From Megaleporinus macrocephalus (taxonomy: Eukaryota; Chordata; Actinopteri; Characiformes; Anostomidae), in assembly GCA_021613375.1 (NCBI GenBank), contig CM038708.1, forward strand, positions 30,581,559 to 30,645,558: a DNA stretch of 64,000 bases, in the 5' to 3' direction. The notes below the pieces were generated by a model. It made no database searches. It saw only the letters and a program-made list of their open reading frames with translations, and had not been told where the DNA came from. Of this stretch, positions 63,070 to 64,000 are shown in pieces; position 1 is the stretch's first letter, and each line of letters starts with the position of its first letter. The position numbers and the translations under genes were made by a program.

Positions 63070-64000
63070 GGTTTGTTCAGTTGTGTCTAACACAACATAT
63101 TTTCTTTAATAGTAATTTAATTTACAACAGTAATATATGGTAGTCCACTATCAGATAACATAACATTAACAATAAAAAGGTAGACGAGGGTAAATGAGTT
63201 TTAGAAAATCCATCTTTACTGGGGTAATTTGATCTGCGAGTATACTTCAGTGTTTTTAAGCTTCTGTTGTCTCCTAGTGCTTCTGGAGGACGGTGGTTTT
63301 TTGTTAAAACTTAGAGCGGCGTAGTTCAAAGATTCATCACATGCAACCTGCAGACAAAGACTGGTTTTAATTCATTTCACTGCAAATTGCCACAGCAGCA
63401 CATTAAACCAGACGGGTGGGTCGTAAAAGTAGTAATACTTATACAAGGATATGTGCCTTTATATAAAGAAACTTCAGTGAACGTACTAATTAATAGCACC
63501 AATCAGCACAAGGAACTGAAGTTTGTATGGCTTTTTTTCTTTTTTTGAAATAAAATGCTAAAACTCCAAAGACAGGGAGTTGACCAATCACAAAGCAGTA
63601 CAGATGTCCTCAAAAACACAAAAAAGAAATAACAAAATATGAATGGCTGAAACAAAAGTGAGAGATTCCTTTATTCACCAATATATGAAGTATATGAAAT
63701 ATAAATATTACTATTTGTTAAACTCTCAGTAGAAATACTCATTTCATCCTCAATTCATCAGTATTTTACATGTAGTACATAGTGAGTTTTATTATGTCTG
63801 AAACATTTAGTAGTTATTATGAACTTAATCTAAAATGTAATGTATTTGAATTGTCTCTTATTCTATTGTCACAGAGTCTTATCATATAGTGAAACTGTAA
63901 ATGACAAATGATTTATGAATATATTAGAGACTTTAGATTTAGCCAGAAGTTAGAAGAAAGTGATTTAATCACCTGGTTTACTTGGGCTGTGTTGCTCTCA
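63070..64000. repeat. Segmental duplicate of 20117-21050
   Basis: From ggtttgttcagttgtgtcta to the right edge the sequence follows the U3 3' region closely, with some indels. It includes the type B tail exon, the intron and the start of the juxtamembrane exon. Confidence 0.85.
63216..64000 (-). CDS. nitr: NITR U9, 3' end only (type B tail)
   Basis: The tail exon 63347-63216 encodes ACDESLNYAALSFNKKPP and NTEVYSQIKLPQ then stop. The juxtamembrane exon starts beyond the edge and ends at 63973 (visible part reads SNTAQVNQ). Both keep consensus splice sites (TCTGCAG acceptor, GTGATT donor). The ITIM LNYAAL is canonical. It is closest to U3. The V, I and transmembrane exons must lie outside the window to the right, so the cluster continues. 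Confidence 0.85.

Overview
The window is vertebrate DNA from a teleost fish. It is AT-rich, full of microsatellites, minisatellites and fish-type transposons (Tc1, Rex3-like and other non-LTR elements, hAT, tRNA-derived SINE), and its genes are split into short phase-1 exons. One repeat (about 6.33-6.73 kb) resembles a family I associate with otophysans (characins, catfishes, electric fishes). That placement is inference and the species is not identified.

The main content is a tandem cluster of novel immune-type receptor (NITR) genes, all on the minus strand. The full gene has six coding exons: a leader beginning Met-Ile; a V-type Ig exon; a second Ig (I-type) exon ending in a J-like FGNGTKL motif; a transmembrane exon; a tiny juxtamembrane exon; and a tyrosine-motif tail exon. 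Nine units are visible, called U1 to U9 from left to right. U2 (5047-8023), U3 (20261-22402), U5b (33845-35855), U6 (39575-41859), U7 (44570-47388) and U8 (53674-55382) have intact reading frames with all splice phases closing, giving predicted proteins of 334-338 residues. U4 (26183-28188) and U5a (36125-36648) are pseudogenes. U1 (196-268) is a tail exon broken by a LINE. U9 (63216-64000) runs off the right edge. A stray I-exon fragment lies on the opposite strand at 4393-4524.

Tail exons come in three types. Type A ends ...PVYSQINTRH/Q, type B ends ...EVYSQIKFPQ, and type C has lost the ITIM tyrosine (VNFAAT). Their order is A A B C, A A B C, then B, which suggests an ancestral four-gene block that duplicated. 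The I exons are almost identical in all genes, while V and tail exons diverge and recombine: U2/U3 share a 5' half and U6/U8 share a V exon, yet each pair has different tails.

Most units have a CCAAT plus TATA promoter module. It drives a non-coding 5' exon that is spliced to the leader exon.

Between U2 and U3 lies about 10 kb of other material: a SINE, a 56-bp minisatellite, a roughly 5 kb nearly G-free tandem array (11.5-16.7 kb), a 61-bp minisatellite and an unrecognised acidic multi-exon gene (17.8-19.4 kb, minus strand). The right third holds non-LTR fragments (50.3-52.1 kb) and a decayed hAT-like transposase with a BED-type finger (58.5-60.0 kb).
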